DNA of 64,000 bases from Pseudoponticoccus marisrubri (GCF_001482405.1 NZ_LPXO01000011.1:86596-150595); one strand, 5' to 3'; shown: positions 8,801-22,214, counted from the stretch's first letter. Made by a program: numbers and translations. The notes: generated by a model from the sequence alone, not told the origin.

Positions 8801-9445
8801 GCGCTTCTCGACACGGCCGAGGCCAAGGACGTGGCCTCGCAGGTGCAGTTGCAGAACATGAGTTCGCGGCTGAACGCGGCCATCGCGCAGCTGGCCCAGG
8901 AAGAGCGCCGCCGCCGCCAGCTGGAAGAGGAGCGCGCCGCGCGGCTTGAAGAAGAGAAGCGCCGGCTGGAAGAAGAGAAGGCAGACCTCGAGAATTACCG
9001 CTCGGAGTTCTTCGGCCGCCTGCGGCAGGTGCTGGGCGATCGCGAAGGGATCCAGATCCAGGGCGACCGCTTCGTCTTTTCCTCCGAGGTGCTTTTTGAG
9101 CTGGGCTCCGCCGACCTCTCGGCGCTGGGCCGGCGCGAGATCGCAGGGGTGGCCAACATCCTGCGCGCGGTCTCGAAGGACATCCCCGACGAGGTCGACT
9201 GGATCCTGCGCGTCGACGGGCATACCGACAACATCCCCGTGGTGCGCGGCGAGTACGAGGACAACTGGGAGCTCAGCCAGGCCCGCGCGCTGTCGGTCGT
9301 CCGCTACATGATCGAGAGCTACGGCATTCCGCCCGACCGGCTGGCCGCCAACGGGTTCGGCCAGTACCAGCCGGTGAACGAGGCGAACACCGCCGAGGCG
9401 CGGGCCCAGAACCGGCGGATCGAGCTGAAGCTGACCGAGCGTTGA
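5897..9445 (+). CDS. Giant MotB-like protein: TM segment, ~1000-residue coiled coil, OmpA peptidoglycan-binding domain
   Basis: 1182 residues. The N-terminus (about 16-44) is a single membrane segment reading WPGFVDAMTGLLLVLTF. It matches MotB around its proton-carrying Asp (ADFMTAMM in E. coli), here D21. Residues about 45-1040 form an Ala/Glu/Arg/Leu-rich heptad region in which I see no proline and no cysteine. The C-terminal ~130 residues are an OmpA/MotB peptidoglycan-binding domain: FSSEVLFELGSADL, VDGHTDNIPV, NRRIELKL. It follows the MotA-like gene by three bases, so the two are probably stator subunits of one proton-driven complex anchored to the cell wall. Family is clear; function is unknown. 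Confidence 0.85.
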   Translation: MALSRRTGARFQASIWPGFVDAMTGLLLVLTFVLSIFMVIQFVLRETITGQETELSTLSAEVAALAQALGVEERRNTALTNQLGELEATLYSSETRLAEQQSIIDSLTATRDRQAAALDAASDRIATIEERVATLLAERDAAREDATELRATVSDLEAARTALTEERDALDAALVQARDEIDAQAEEARLAAARREALEALVADLRTESDESDARIGALSDQVETLQAELSEEEAQRLAEAEAAAALRRRLEEADAELTAMTLALEEERARAEETLTLLAAAREAEEDLNARLAAALLEGQQQGEDLQARIDDQAVQIAQLQRELDAARAASAETETTLTAQIDSQLARIAALEASLDAARESGSQTEQALSAEIAGLRDELATARQAAEAQTAELRDRIDTQSAEIGRLQAELAQARSSEAAQVAKLDDRDARIAELQAQLATARQTEAELNDRLAASLADSATEARELQERIDAMAARITRLEAVLADARAEGAETDERLTALRDQLAEAREARQAAEQARAEAEAARDETQAALDAAQASAGASATRLSDLSAQLAAALARVTEAEALETELAALRERNAALVSDLSEARGAVDDRASALDTLAAERDRLDAALSQARDRLTEARREAQALTEDVFRLTGAVESAETRETEQADRIETLRGQAAGLQAQLDASQKRAQTRAERIEALQAENAELDAQLATLGGASAEQGAELSRLRAQAARLERDLAAARTRESERSAELAELEQQLARAQSTVAERAEEQDAELQDLRGTVAQLRSRLETAEADADAALTRIIALQTENTDLSDRLQAADGRSAAQDSELGALRRQLARLQTELDAARAREDRREATIRALRIDLAEAEARAAERDDDSRSLEEQLAAALAARSAAQSTVEETRDRLTAALAEQKAAEERLEAQITRAEERQILLEEARDTLAQRSERASQAELQVEALNRQVAELRRQLGELQALLDTAEAKDVASQVQLQNMSSRLNAAIAQLAQEERRRRQLEEERAARLEEEKRRLEEEKADLENYRSEFFGRLRQVLGDREGIQIQGDRFVFSSEVLFELGSADLSALGRREIAGVANILRAVSKDIPDEVDWILRVDGHTDNIPVVRGEYEDNWELSQARALSVVRYMIESYGIPPDRLAANGFGQYQPVNEANTAEARAQNRRIELKLTER

Positions 9446-9446
9446 G

Positions 9447-10420
9447 CTACGGCGTCACGGTGACATGGGCGAAGCGATGCGCGATGACCTGGCCGTCGCG
9501 TGTCAGCATGGCACGGCCCAGGTAGTCGCCCGGCGGCCAGCCCCCGTCGGGCGCCTTGCGGCCATAGGCCTGCAGCTGGCTGCGTTGCGGGGCGTCCAGC
9601 ACGAGGCTGTGAAAGAAGATCCGCCCCTCGGGGCCCTCGCCGCTCAGGGTCAGCCGGTCGCCGGTCTGCGCCTCCTGCGCGATGGCATAGACCACCAGCG
9701 GCTGCATCGGGTCGGCCACGTCGATGGGGGCGGTGCCGGCGCGCACCTCGTCGAAACCCGGCACGCGGTTCGAGAAGCGCGCGGTGAAGAGCCCGGTGCG
9801 CACGTAACCCGGCGGATTCTGCCACAGCGTGTCGCCCGCCGTGCCACAAGTGCCAAGCGCGGCCCCGGGGCGGAACGGGTCGACCAGCGCGCCATCGCGC
9901 GAGACCTGCAGGTGCAGATGCGGGTGGTTGGTGCGGCCCGACAGCCCGATCGACCCCAGCCGGTCGCCGGGGCGCACGATGTCACCGGGCGCCACGGCGA
10001 CCGAGCCCAGCCGGAGGTGACAATAGAGCGTGCGCCAGCCATCGGCATGTTCGACGAGCACCGCGTTGCCGCAGGCCGTCTGGTCGGTCACGCCGCGCAT
10101 CAGCCGGTCATCCGGCATCTCGTCGCGGGTGCGCAGCACCAGCCCGGGGGCGGCGGCGGTGACGGCCACGCCCTCTGCGATCGCGTCGAAATCGAGCAGC
10201 GCGATATCGGTGCCCTTGTGCCCGTCGCGCGCATTGTAGCCGCAGGCGAAATCGCGCTGGCGCCCGGGCTCGGGGTCCTGGTCGACGTAATCCTCGATGA
10301 AGCAGTCCTGCCCGAGCGTGCAGTCCACAGGCCAGGCCAACGAAAAATCCCCTGCCGCGACAGGCGCGGCAGGGGAGGAGAGCGACAGTGCAGCCGCGAG
10401 CGCGACGGCGCGGGTGGGCA

Positions 10421-10421
<1 letters not shown>
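9447..10421 (-). CDS. M23 family metallopeptidase (LytM domain), secreted
   Basis: Predicted periplasmic zinc endopeptidase acting on peptidoglycan cross-links, 324 residues. The protein has an N-terminal signal peptide (about residues 1-23, ending APVAAG). The LytM/M23 domain shows the metal ligands in DGHKGTDIALL (HxxxD) and HPHLHLQV (HxH), both required for activity. A C-terminal beta-rich region of ~130 residues follows. The ATG at 10421 overlaps the clpA TGA by one base (TGATG); a GTG one codon earlier would overlap by four. It is translationally coupled to clpA, although a functional link to Clp is not established. Its stop lies one base past the convergent MotB-like gene. Confidence 0.86.
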
Positions 10422-12751
<2,330 letters not shown>

Positions 12752-12860
12752 GGGCGTGCTCCTCTTGTCTGCGCCGGTCCGGGATAGGACCAGCATTGCC
12801 TCTTGGGATTAAAGTTTGGTCGATTGGGCCCTCTCTTCAAGTCATTTTTTCCGTGCCCCG

Positions 12861-12883
12861 CGTCACAATGAGGCAATGTGACG
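12861..12883. promoter_or_regulatory. 23-bp palindrome upstream of clpA
   Basis: CGTCACAATG-AGG-CAATGTGACG is symmetrical except for one arm position. It lies in the 282-base gap between gloB and clpA, about 110 bases upstream of the clpA GTG, with CTTGAAG and AAACTTTAAT-like promoter elements between them on the minus strand. It is probably an operator; the regulator is unknown. Confidence 0.4.
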
Positions 12884-13016
12884 TAAACTGCCGTGACTTT
12901 GACCGCACGTCCCCCGTGCGCGCAGCCCTTGCAGGCAGCGCGGGTCGGGAACATGGCATCGAGAGGGGATAATCGCCACAATCCAGAATTATTGTCGGCG
13001 AGCGGGAATTCAATGG

Positions 13017-13033
13017 GGCGCCGGCGCGGCGCC
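13017..13033 (-). terminator. GC hairpin directly after gloB stop
   Basis: GGCGCCG and CGGCGCC pair around a three-base loop immediately beyond the gloB stop codon. There is no T-tract, so it could stabilise the mRNA end rather than terminate. Confidence 0.35.
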
Positions 13034-13795
13034 TCAGAAGCTGTCCTTGCGCGCCCGGATCTCGGCGAAGACGGCGGCATCCTCGGCATCCGCCATGTTC
13101 ACCGCGCGCTTGGTCGCGGCCTTCCCGGCCCGCAGGAATGGGTTGGTCGCCAGCTCGAGAGAGAGCGGCACCTGCGCGGTCGGCTGGCCGTCATTGCGCG
13201 CCGCGGCGATGGCCTGCATCCGGTCGTTCAGCGCGGCATTGCCCGGGTCGATGGTCAGCGCGAAACGGGCATTGGTCATGGTATATTCATGGCCGGAATA
13301 GACCACGGTCTCGGGCGGAAGGGCGGCGAGCTTGGACAGGCTGTCCCACATCATCTCGGGCGTGCCCTCGAAGACGCGGCCGCAGCCCAGGGCCATCAGG
13401 CTGTCGGCGGTGAAGACCGCACCGCCCTCGGGGAAGTGGAAGGCGATGTGGCCCAGCGTGTGGCCCGGCACCTCGATCACCGTGAAGCGCCCGGCGCCGG
13501 TGCCGGCCTCGTCGCCCTCGGACAGGGCCCGGTCCAGCGGCGGCAGCTTGTCCTGCTCGGCCGCGGGGCCCATGACCGTCGCGCCGTATTTTTCGCGCAG
13601 CTCCTCGACACCGCCCACGTGATCGTGATGATGATGGGTGATCAGGATCGTGTCCAATGTCCATCCGCGGCTGTCGAGCGCGTCGATGATCGGGGCGGCC
13701 TCGGGCGCGTCGATCAGCAGGACGCCGTCGGGGCCGTGGACGAGATAGGCGTAATTGTCGCTGAGACAGGGCACAGTGACGATATCGAGGGGCAT
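13034..13795 (-). CDS. gloB: Hydroxyacylglutathione hydrolase (glyoxalase II)
   Basis: Hydrolyses S-D-lactoylglutathione to D-lactate and glutathione, the second step of methylglyoxal detoxification. The 253 residues match GloB length. The binuclear metal site motif THHHHDH is at residues 53-59. Further ligands are seen in VPGHTLGHIAFH and YSGHEYT, and a C-terminal HAGH domain follows with ATNPFLRA. AGGAA precedes the ATG. It is divergent from a methyltransferase 63 bases away and upstream of clpA on the same strand, separated from it by a hairpin and a long gap. Together with chaC at 2.3 kb it belongs to glutathione metabolism. Confidence 0.95.
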   Translation of the reverse strand: MPLDIVTVPCLSDNYAYLVHGPDGVLLIDAPEAAPIIDALDSRGWTLDTILITHHHHDHVGGVEELREKYGATVMGPAAEQDKLPPLDRALSEGDEAGTGAGRFTVIEVPGHTLGHIAFHFPEGGAVFTADSLMALGCGRVFEGTPEMMWDSLSKLAALPPETVVYSGHEYTMTNARFALTIDPGNAALNDRMQAIAAARNDGQPTAQVPLSLELATNPFLRAGKAATKRAVNMADAEDAAVFAEIRARKDSF

Positions 13796-13858
13796 GGTCT
13801 TTCCTCGCTGGTTTTGTCAGACTGCCGCCCAGAGTGACGCATCGGGCGAGGGGGAGCA

Positions 13859-14605
13859 ATGCATCTCGATGTGCAGACCCTGCGCGACTTCTATTACCGC
13901 AGCGCGCTGGGCCGGGCGGCGCAGGCGATCCTGCGCCGGCAGGTCACCCGGTTCTGGCCCGAGGCGGCGCGCCAGACCGTGGCGGGCTACGGCTTCGCGG
14001 TGCCGCTGCTCCGGCCCTACCTGCAGGACGCGCGGCGGGTGGTCGGGCTGATGCCCTCGCCGCAGGGCGTGATGCCCTGGCCCGCGGGGATGCCCAATGT
14101 CTCGGTCCTGTGCGAGGAAACGCTCTGGCCGCTCGAGACCGGGCATGTGGATCGGCTGATCATGATGCACGGGCTGGAGACCTCCGAGCGCCCCTCCGAC
14201 GTGCTGGACGAGGCCTACCGCGTGCTGGGCCCCGGCGGTGCGGCGCTGTTCATCGTGCCCAATCGCACGGGGCTGTGGGCGCGGGCCGATCACACGCCCT
14301 TCGGCTATGGCCGGCCCTATTCCATGGGCCAGCTCGAGGCGCAGCTGAAGCGGCATGATTTCGTGCCCGAGGCGCATGTCTCGGTGCTCTACCAGCCGCC
14401 CTCGACCCGGCGTTTCTGGATGAAGACGGGGCCCGCCTGGGAAAAGGCCGGCCGCGCGATCCCGGCCGTGATCGCAGGCGGCGTGATGATGGTGGTGGCC
14501 ACCAAGCGCCACCCGCCGCGCCCCCGCGGCGTCGATGAGGCGGCGCGCGTGCTCAACCCGCTGGAGGTGCTCTCGCCCTCGCCGGGCAAGGCCAAGCCGG
14601 TGTGA
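13859..14605 (+). CDS. Class I SAM-dependent methyltransferase
   Basis: Predicted methyltransferase, 248 residues, of the UbiE/Methyltransf_11 type. The glycine-rich SAM loop is degenerate: the expected GxGxG region reads VVGLMPSP, with no clear DxGxG. The post-I region [22 protein letters not shown] (motif III with the LxPGG turn) is typical. The missing canonical loop is common in a conserved Rhodobacteraceae subgroup next to gloB, so inactivity should not be assumed. The basic, proline-rich C-terminus (HPPRPRG...[10 protein letters not shown]) is probably disordered. Divergent from gloB; the substrate cannot be inferred. Confidence 0.72.
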   Translation: MHLDVQTLRDFYYRSALGRAAQAILRRQVTRFWPEAARQTVAGYGFAVPLLRPYLQDARRVVGLMPSPQGVMPWPAGMPNVSVLCEETLWPLETGHVDRLIMMHGLETSERPSDVLDEAYRVLGPGGAALFIVPNRTGLWARADHTPFGYGRPYSMGQLEAQLKRHDFVPEAHVSVLYQPPSTRRFWMKTGPAWEKAGRAIPAVIAGGVMMVVATKRHPPRPRGVDEAARVLNPLEVLSPSPGKAKPV

Positions 14606-14917
14606 GCGCCGCGTTCGCGCCGTGCCGGGCTCGGGCCCCTTTCAGGGCGCAAAACCGGCCGGGGAATCGTGACCGGACCCGTCAAAATGGCCACGAAACT
14701 GCACAAACCATGGGCACAGAAGGTCGCACTTGGCGCAAGCCTCTGAAAAGCGGCGGTTTCCTGCCGCGGGCTTTTCTGCCCAAGCATGTTGCGGGGTGCG
14801 CGAGGCTCTGCTACATCCGCCACGATTTATCTGCCTTGGCGGTTGCCCGGGCCACAAAACGCCCTCGGACGCCGGCGCTGCCGTGCGTTACGGGGGCCGT
14901 ATATCGGAAGGGTGGAC
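14606..14917. other. 312-base gap before the ATP synthase operon
   Basis: No gene is supported here. It holds a long imperfect hairpin at 14745-14776 (GAAAAGC against GCTTTTC with a GC-rich inner stem), possibly the end of the methyltransferase transcript, and a promoter candidate at 14789-14817. The remaining ~100 bases are the untranslated leader of atpH. Confidence 0.6.
14789..14817 (+). promoter_or_regulatory. Candidate promoter of the atpHAGDC operon
   Basis: TTGCGG (14789-14794) and TACATC (14812-14817) are separated by 17 bases, with about 100 bases of leader to the atpH GTG. The same TTGCGG/17/TA-type arrangement recurs before the gene at 23768. Confidence 0.4.
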
Positions 14918-15478
14918 GTGTCTGAATCAGCATCTGTTTCCTCCGGCATCGCAGAGCGCTATGCCACCGCCGTCTTCGAGATCGTGAAGGAGAACAACAA
15001 GCTCCAGAAGCTCGAGACCAACCTGGACGACCTGTCCGCAGCCCTGAAGGAAAGTGCCGACCTGCGCGACCTGCTGTCTTCGCCGGTCTACTCGCGCGAG
15101 GCGCAGTCCACCGCGATCACTGCAATCGCGGAGAAGATGGGTCTGATGCCGGCGCTGAAGAACGTGCTGGGCCTGATGGCCGCCAAGCGGCGGCTCTTCG
15201 TCGTGCCCCAGATGGTGGCGCGGCTGCGTGACATGCTGGCCGAAGAGAAGGGCGAGGTCACTGCCGACGTGACCACCGCCATTGCGTTGACCGATGCGCA
15301 GGCCGCGCAGCTGGCCGACACGCTGAAGTCCAAGGTCGGCAAGGACGTCAAGATCAACACGACCGTCGATGAAAGCCTCATCGGTGGTCTCGTCGTCAAG
15401 GTGGGCTCGAAGATGATCGACACCTCGATCCGCTCCAAGCTCAATTCCCTCCAGAATGCAATGAAAGAGGTCGGATAA
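14918..15478 (+). CDS. atpH: F1-ATPase subunit delta
   Basis: Stator subunit that holds the F1 head to the peripheral stalk. The 186 residues start [22 protein letters not shown], the characteristic delta N-terminal helix (first six residues excluded from homology), and end with the conserved [25 protein letters not shown] region. GTG at 14918 is preferred: an AAGGG-like site lies close upstream and homologous delta subunits start here. The frame remains open further back into the leader. It is first gene of the F1 operon; atpA starts at the base after its stop codon. Confidence 0.94.
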   Translation: MSESASVSSGIAERYATAVFEIVKENNKLQKLETNLDDLSAALKESADLRDLLSSPVYSREAQSTAITAIAEKMGLMPALKNVLGLMAAKRRLFVVPQMVARLRDMLAEEKGEVTADVTTAIALTDAQAAQLADTLKSKVGKDVKINTTVDESLIGGLVVKVGSKMIDTSIRSKLNSLQNAMKEVG

Positions 15479-17017
<1,539 letters not shown>

Positions 17018-17029
17018 GGAGCAGCCGGC

Positions 17030-17917
17030 ATGCCAAATCTCAAGGACCTCAAGAACCGGATCGCGTCGGTCAAGTCGACCCGCAAGATCACCAAGGCCAT
17101 GCAGATGGTGGCCGCCGCGAAACTGCGGCGGGCACAGGATGCGGCCGAGGCGGCCCGCCCCTACGCGGAACGCTTCAACGCGGTGATGGCGTCGCTGGCA
17201 GCCTCGGTCGGTGACAGTGACAGCGCGCCCCGGCTTCTGGCCGGGACGGGCTCGGACGACGTGCACCTGCTGGTGGTTCTGACCGCCGAACGCGGGCTGT
17301 GCGGCGGCTTCAACTCGAACATCGTCAAGCTGGCCAAGGCCCGCGCGGACGAGCTCAAGGCCAAGGGCAAGACGGTCAAGATCCTGACCGTCGGCAAGAA
17401 GGGCCGCGAGCAGCTCAAGCGCGACTATGCCGACCTCTTCGTCGGCCATGTCGACCTGAGCGAGGTCAAGCGCATCGGCTATGCCAATGCGCAGGAGATC
17501 GCCCGCGACATCCTGGGCCGGTTCGACAATGGCGAGTTCGACGTTGCGACCATCTTTTACGCGACGTTCCAGTCGGTGATCAGCCAGACCCCGACCGCGC
17601 AGCAGATCATCCCCGCCTCCTACGAGACCGAGGGTGACGACGCGGCCGAGGACGGCACCGCGACGCTCTACGACTACGAGCCGGACGAAGAGGCGATCCT
17701 CGCCGATCTTCTGCCGCGCGGCGTGGCCACCCAGATCTTCGCGGCGCTGCTCGAGAACGGTGCCTCGGAACAGGGCGCCCGGATGTCGGCCATGGACAAC
17801 GCGACGCGGAACGCGGGTGAGATGATCGACAAGCTCACCATCGAGTACAACCGTTCGCGTCAGGCCGTCATCACGAACGAACTGATCGAAATCATCTCGG
17901 GCGCCGAGGCGCTCTAA
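17030..17917 (+). CDS. atpG: F1-ATPase subunit gamma
   Basis: Central rotor shaft of F1, 295 residues. It begins [20 protein letters not shown], the conserved N-terminal helix, carries the LCGGFN catch motif near residue 89, and ends with the C-terminal helix containing NASEMIDKL-like NAGEMIDKL and [25 protein letters not shown] lies just upstream and the gap from atpA is 12 bases. A charged, acidic insertion around [21 protein letters not shown] is somewhat longer than in E. coli, as is usual in alphaproteobacteria. Confidence 0.97.
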   Translation: MPNLKDLKNRIASVKSTRKITKAMQMVAAAKLRRAQDAAEAARPYAERFNAVMASLAASVGDSDSAPRLLAGTGSDDVHLLVVLTAERGLCGGFNSNIVKLAKARADELKAKGKTVKILTVGKKGREQLKRDYADLFVGHVDLSEVKRIGYANAQEIARDILGRFDNGEFDVATIFYATFQSVISQTPTAQQIIPASYETEGDDAAEDGTATLYDYEPDEEAILADLLPRGVATQIFAALLENGASEQGARMSAMDNATRNAGEMIDKLTIEYNRSRQAVITNELIEIISGAEAL

Positions 17918-19357
<1,440 letters not shown>

Positions 19358-19446
19358 CCCGACGTGCCGTGGCGCCCTGACGCGGGACGGAACCCAAACC
19401 CCGTCCCGTGCCAGGGGCCGCCGCGGCGCAGATCAAGGAGTTCCCA

Positions 19447-19881
19447 ATGGCGGAAACGATGCAATTCGACCTGGTCAGCCCCGAGCGCCGGCTGCTGTCG
19501 GCCGAGGTCACCTCGGTGCAGATCCCGGGTGCGGATGGCGACCTGACGGCGATGCCGAACCACGCGCCGCTGATCACCACGCTGCGCCCGGGTCTCCTGA
19601 CCGTCGAGACGGACAAGGGCACGCAGGAATTCGTGGTCACCGGCGGTTTCGCCGAGATCGGCGAAAGCCTGTCGGTGCTGGCTGAGAAGGCCCTGCCGCG
19701 CGCGGACATGGATCAGGCCACCTACGAGGCGCTGGTGGACGAGGCGCACGCCACCTACCAGCAGACCAAGGAAGCCTATCCGAACGAGCCGGGCCCCGTC
19801 GACGACGCGGCCAAGCTGCTGCAGGACATGGTCGCCGTCGGCACGCATATCGGGCTGGACCCCAAGCAGCCCTCGATCTGA
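19447..19881 (+). CDS. atpC: F1-ATPase subunit epsilon
   Basis: Rotor subunit and regulator of F1, 144 residues. The N-terminal beta sandwich is clear: [28 protein letters not shown] and the typical [16 protein letters not shown] segment (both in parts). The C-terminal inhibitory helices are present but short. The ATG at 19447 has AAGGAG seven bases upstream. The 89-base gap after atpD is the largest inside the operon. A strong terminator follows, so atpC is the last gene; F0 genes are not in the window, as expected for Rhodobacterales. Confidence 0.95.
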   Translation: MAETMQFDLVSPERRLLSAEVTSVQIPGADGDLTAMPNHAPLITTLRPGLLTVETDKGTQEFVVTGGFAEIGESLSVLAEKALPRADMDQATYEALVDEAHATYQQTKEAYPNEPGPVDDAAKLLQDMVAVGTHIGLDPKQPSI

Positions 19882-19905
19882 CCGGTCCGGATCGCGGATC
19901 GCACA

Positions 19906-19931
19906 GGCCCCGCCACAAGGCGGGGCCTTTT
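19906..19931 (+). terminator. Rho-independent terminator of the atp operon
   Basis: GGCCCCGCC-ACAA-GGCGGGGCC is a perfect nine-base-pair stem with a tetraloop, directly followed by TTTT, 25 bases after the atpC stop. Confidence 0.92.
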
Positions 19932-20200
19932 GCGTCAAAGGTATGGAACTGGGAGCCGTTCAGGACGAATCGCTGACCAGCAAGCAGTTCCGGAAGCGAG
20001 TCTTGAGATCTGGTTGCGATGCGTGACGGCTGTGTGGGTTTTGCTGCCTTTCGTGTTCATGCACTCAAGGTCCGTTTCGCGCGCTTGGCGACTGCGGCGA
20101 AATGGACCAAGGGAACTTTGTACCTTTCTCTTTTCGCAAGCTACCCGAAAATTCGCCACAGTCCTGCCGTTGACTGGGACAGTTGAAAAACGGACGTCGC
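19932..20200. other. Gene-free stretch before the orphan membrane protein
   Basis: 269 bases with no supported gene, visibly more AT-rich than the atp operon. A TTGACT at about 20170 could be a -35 element but no convincing -10 follows. No repeats or RNA structure recognised. Confidence 0.5.
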
Positions 20201-20788
20201 ATGGCGAAGAAAACGACCAAATTCGAAGAACGGTTGGCCAGGATAGCGCAACAGAGCGGTGCAACCTCCGTGTCAAGGTCCCTCCAGTCCAAGCTGGATG
20301 ACGACGAGAGACCCCGGCTTCGGTTCTCGTTCCGTCGTGCTTTCCTGCTGCCTAGTATCGTGGTTCCGGTGCTTTTTGTCGCCCAGCTGAACGACAATTT
20401 GTTCGTGGCATTCGCCAAACGGGTCGCGGCGGCTGAAACTGCTGGCAGAACGACCCTTGCGACGGTTCTGGCCTCGGATACGCTCAGCGGAGCCGATCGT
20501 GCCAACGCCCTAGCCGTCAAGAAGGCCAAGCACCGGCTGGCGCACGAAGAGCTGAGTCCAGAGGCGGAAAACAGCCTGCGCGCCATCATCCGTGCCTACG
20601 AGGGGAAGTCCGCCGCAGATTTATCACGTGAAAGCATGGTGCTCGAATTGACGCGCAGGGCACGGACGCAGGGCGATGCGGCCATGGCCCAACGGATCGA
20701 GGACCAGCTGAATGCCTGCCGTTCCACGCTGTGCCTGGACACGGTCTACTCCATTGCGGTCATGGATCTGGACACGCTCAGCCAGTGA
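20201..20788 (+). CDS. Hypothetical single-pass membrane protein
   Basis: Not recognised. 195 residues from the ATG at 20201. A lysine- and arginine-rich cytoplasmic start (MAKKTTKFEERLARI, then RLRFSFRR) precedes one hydrophobic segment at about residues 47-63 (AFLLPSIVVPVLFVAQL). A charged helical domain with a C-terminal CRSTLC cysteine pair follows. By the positive-inside rule the C-terminal domain would be periplasmic, where the cysteines could form a disulfide. The Shine-Dalgarno is poor and a TTG six codons upstream is an alternative. Base composition and codon use look less GC-biased than the neighbours, and the gene stands alone between two gene-free stretches, which suggests recent acquisition. 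Confidence 0.55.
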   Translation: MAKKTTKFEERLARIAQQSGATSVSRSLQSKLDDDERPRLRFSFRRAFLLPSIVVPVLFVAQLNDNLFVAFAKRVAAAETAGRTTLATVLASDTLSGADRANALAVKKAKHRLAHEELSPEAENSLRAIIRAYEGKSAADLSRESMVLELTRRARTQGDAAMAQRIEDQLNACRSTLCLDTVYSIAVMDLDTLSQ

Positions 20789-21262
20789 AGCCGAATCCTG
20801 TGGCACGGCACACGCCGCAATGCTTGAGCTGAAAAAATGACTCCTGCCAGACGTTGCCCATAGGGAGGTTGAGGCGCCGGCTTGCTCGTGTGCTGTGCTC
20901 TTGCTAACCGGCCAGCGAACGGGTCAGGGGCAGTGTCCTGTCCGCCCGTCACCGCGACACGTATGGTGAAACCGGCCGGAATCGGGCTTTGGCCGTACCA
21001 TGTCGGGCTGCACCGCAACTTATGATGAGCCGACACTTGTGCAACGTGCAGCATCCGGCACCCTGGGCGCGAAACGGCCCCCGTATGCAGAAGGCAGCGC
21101 CCTACACCCCGCGCGCCGGCGCCACAACGCGTGCTCTCTTGTATCATCCGCCACAAAGCGGCGCCTGTTGCGTTTGGACAGGGCGCGCGCGACGTTGAAC
21201 CCGTTCCATGGTCCGGAAAAACCGTTATAACGCGGGGCAATGGCGGAACAGAGGCAAGGCGC
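20789..21262. other. 474-base stretch without a recognisable gene
   Basis: Frames are open on both strands here, but their translations are rich in Arg, Pro, Ser and Cys and resemble no protein I know. Near the downstream end there is TATAAC inside the small palindrome CGTTATAACG (21224-21233), a possible -10 for the lectin gene at 21263. I see no tRNA, repeat or clear terminator. It may be relic sequence. Confidence 0.5.
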
Positions 21263-21613
21263 ATGAAGAAGATCGCAGGCTCGATGATCGGCATCGAACA
21301 GGGCAATGACGAGGTCTTCTCGGATTTTGCCAGCGGCGGCGAGATGTGGACCGGCTCGGGCGCGCGCGAGCGGCGCAAGCCCGTCCGCTTTGCCGAACCG
21401 TTTCGCGTGCCGCCCAGCGTGCAGGTCGCGCTGTCGCTCTGGGACATGGACCAGGGCGCCAATGTGCGGGCCGATATCGTGGCCGACAAGATCACCAAGA
21501 CCGGGTTCGACCTTGTCTTCCGCACGTGGTCCGACACCCGCGTCGCCCGCGTCCGCATGTCCTGGATCGCCATCGGCGAGGTTGCGAACGAGGACGACTG
21601 GGAGCTTTACTGA
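21263..21613 (+). CDS. H-type lectin domain protein
   Basis: A 116-residue protein made up almost entirely of one H-type lectin fold, the N-acetylgalactosamine-binding beta sandwich first described in the snail Helix pomatia agglutinin. The pattern is RKPVRFAEPFRVPPSVQVALSLWDMDQ (in parts) followed by FDLVFRTWSDTRVARVRMSWIAIGE, with the conserved tryptophans and the final W.AIGE strand. No signal peptide is visible. CAAGGC precedes the ATG. Its 3' end overlaps by seven bases the 3' end of a convergent gene for a C-type lectin-like protein, so two unrelated carbohydrate-binding folds sit tail to tail. Ligand and location are unknown. Confidence 0.78.
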   Translation: MKKIAGSMIGIEQGNDEVFSDFASGGEMWTGSGARERRKPVRFAEPFRVPPSVQVALSLWDMDQGANVRADIVADKITKTGFDLVFRTWSDTRVARVRMSWIAIGEVANEDDWELY

Positions 21614-22149
21614 CCCACGCGCGCCAGCTCGCAGAGGAAGAAGAAGGCGCGGTCGTTGCGCGGTGCGCCGTCATCGTTCCAGAGCCCGTCATCGCCGAAC
21701 TCGAGATAGTCCTCGCCCGCATCCGAATTGTTGGGTTCCTCGTCGTTCCAGGCCGCAAAGCCCCAAGGTTCGCCGGTGATCCAGCGCCATGTGCCTTCCT
21801 GCGCGGCATCTGTGCCGCCCAGCCAGATCCGGTCGCTGCCGTCGAAATGCGCTGTCAGGAAAGCGTTCTCAGCCGCCGAGGTCACCGTGGCCAGGTGCCC
21901 GCCGCCCTGCGCGCAGATCTCGCGCGCCTCGGACCAGCGGGCCCGGTCGGCCGAGCGCAGGTAGACATGGCCGCTGGCCGGGTCCAGCGCTACCTCCGAG
22001 AAGCGGTCCGGGTCGTAGGGCAGGTAGCGCCATGTCCCGTCATCGCGCAGCAGCACGGCGCGGCCCGCATCATCCTGCCCCAGCCGGTCGGCCATTACCG
22101 GCGCCGCCATCACCAGGCACAGCGCCACCATCAGTCCCCGCATCGTCAT
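21607..22149 (-). CDS. Secreted C-type lectin-like domain protein
   Basis: 180 residues with a signal peptide (MRGLMVALCLVMAAPVMA) and a C-type lectin-like domain. The domain has LRSADRARWSEAREICAQGGGHLATV, then RIWLGGTD (equivalent of WIGL), then WNDEEPNNSDAGEDYLEF with the EPN calcium/mannose-type triplet, and a final WNDD...FLCEL strand. The paired cysteines of the fold (EIC and FLCEL) are present. The ATG at 22149 is chosen because it begins the signal peptide and has GGGGGAG upstream; the frame extends 13 codons further. The EPN triplet hints at mannose-type ligands by family knowledge only. Convergent and overlapping with the H-type lectin gene. Confidence 0.78.
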   Translation of the reverse strand: MTMRGLMVALCLVMAAPVMADRLGQDDAGRAVLLRDDGTWRYLPYDPDRFSEVALDPASGHVYLRSADRARWSEAREICAQGGGHLATVTSAAENAFLTAHFDGSDRIWLGGTDAAQEGTWRWITGEPWGFAAWNDEEPNNSDAGEDYLEFGDDGLWNDDGAPRNDRAFFFLCELARVGQ

Positions 22150-22214
22150 CTGTCTCCCCCCTCTGCAAAGAAGGGGCCAGTCTGGCACGCGGGGGCAGGG
22201 GCGCCTTGATCTGG

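Noticed and set aside
5624..9223. Open frame of 1199 codons opposite the giant MotB-like gene
   Set aside because: It is the complement of a repetitive coiled coil (Leu/Gln/Arg bias), with no family motif.
4709..9445. Zorya anti-phage system
   Set aside because: No ZorC, ZorD or ZorE partner follows, the long tail is on the B-type subunit, and the surroundings are core genome.
20746..21573. Minus-strand frame of 275 codons over the gap and lectin gene
   Set aside because: No family resemblance, overlaps the H-type lectin, and composition is typical of noncoding open frames.
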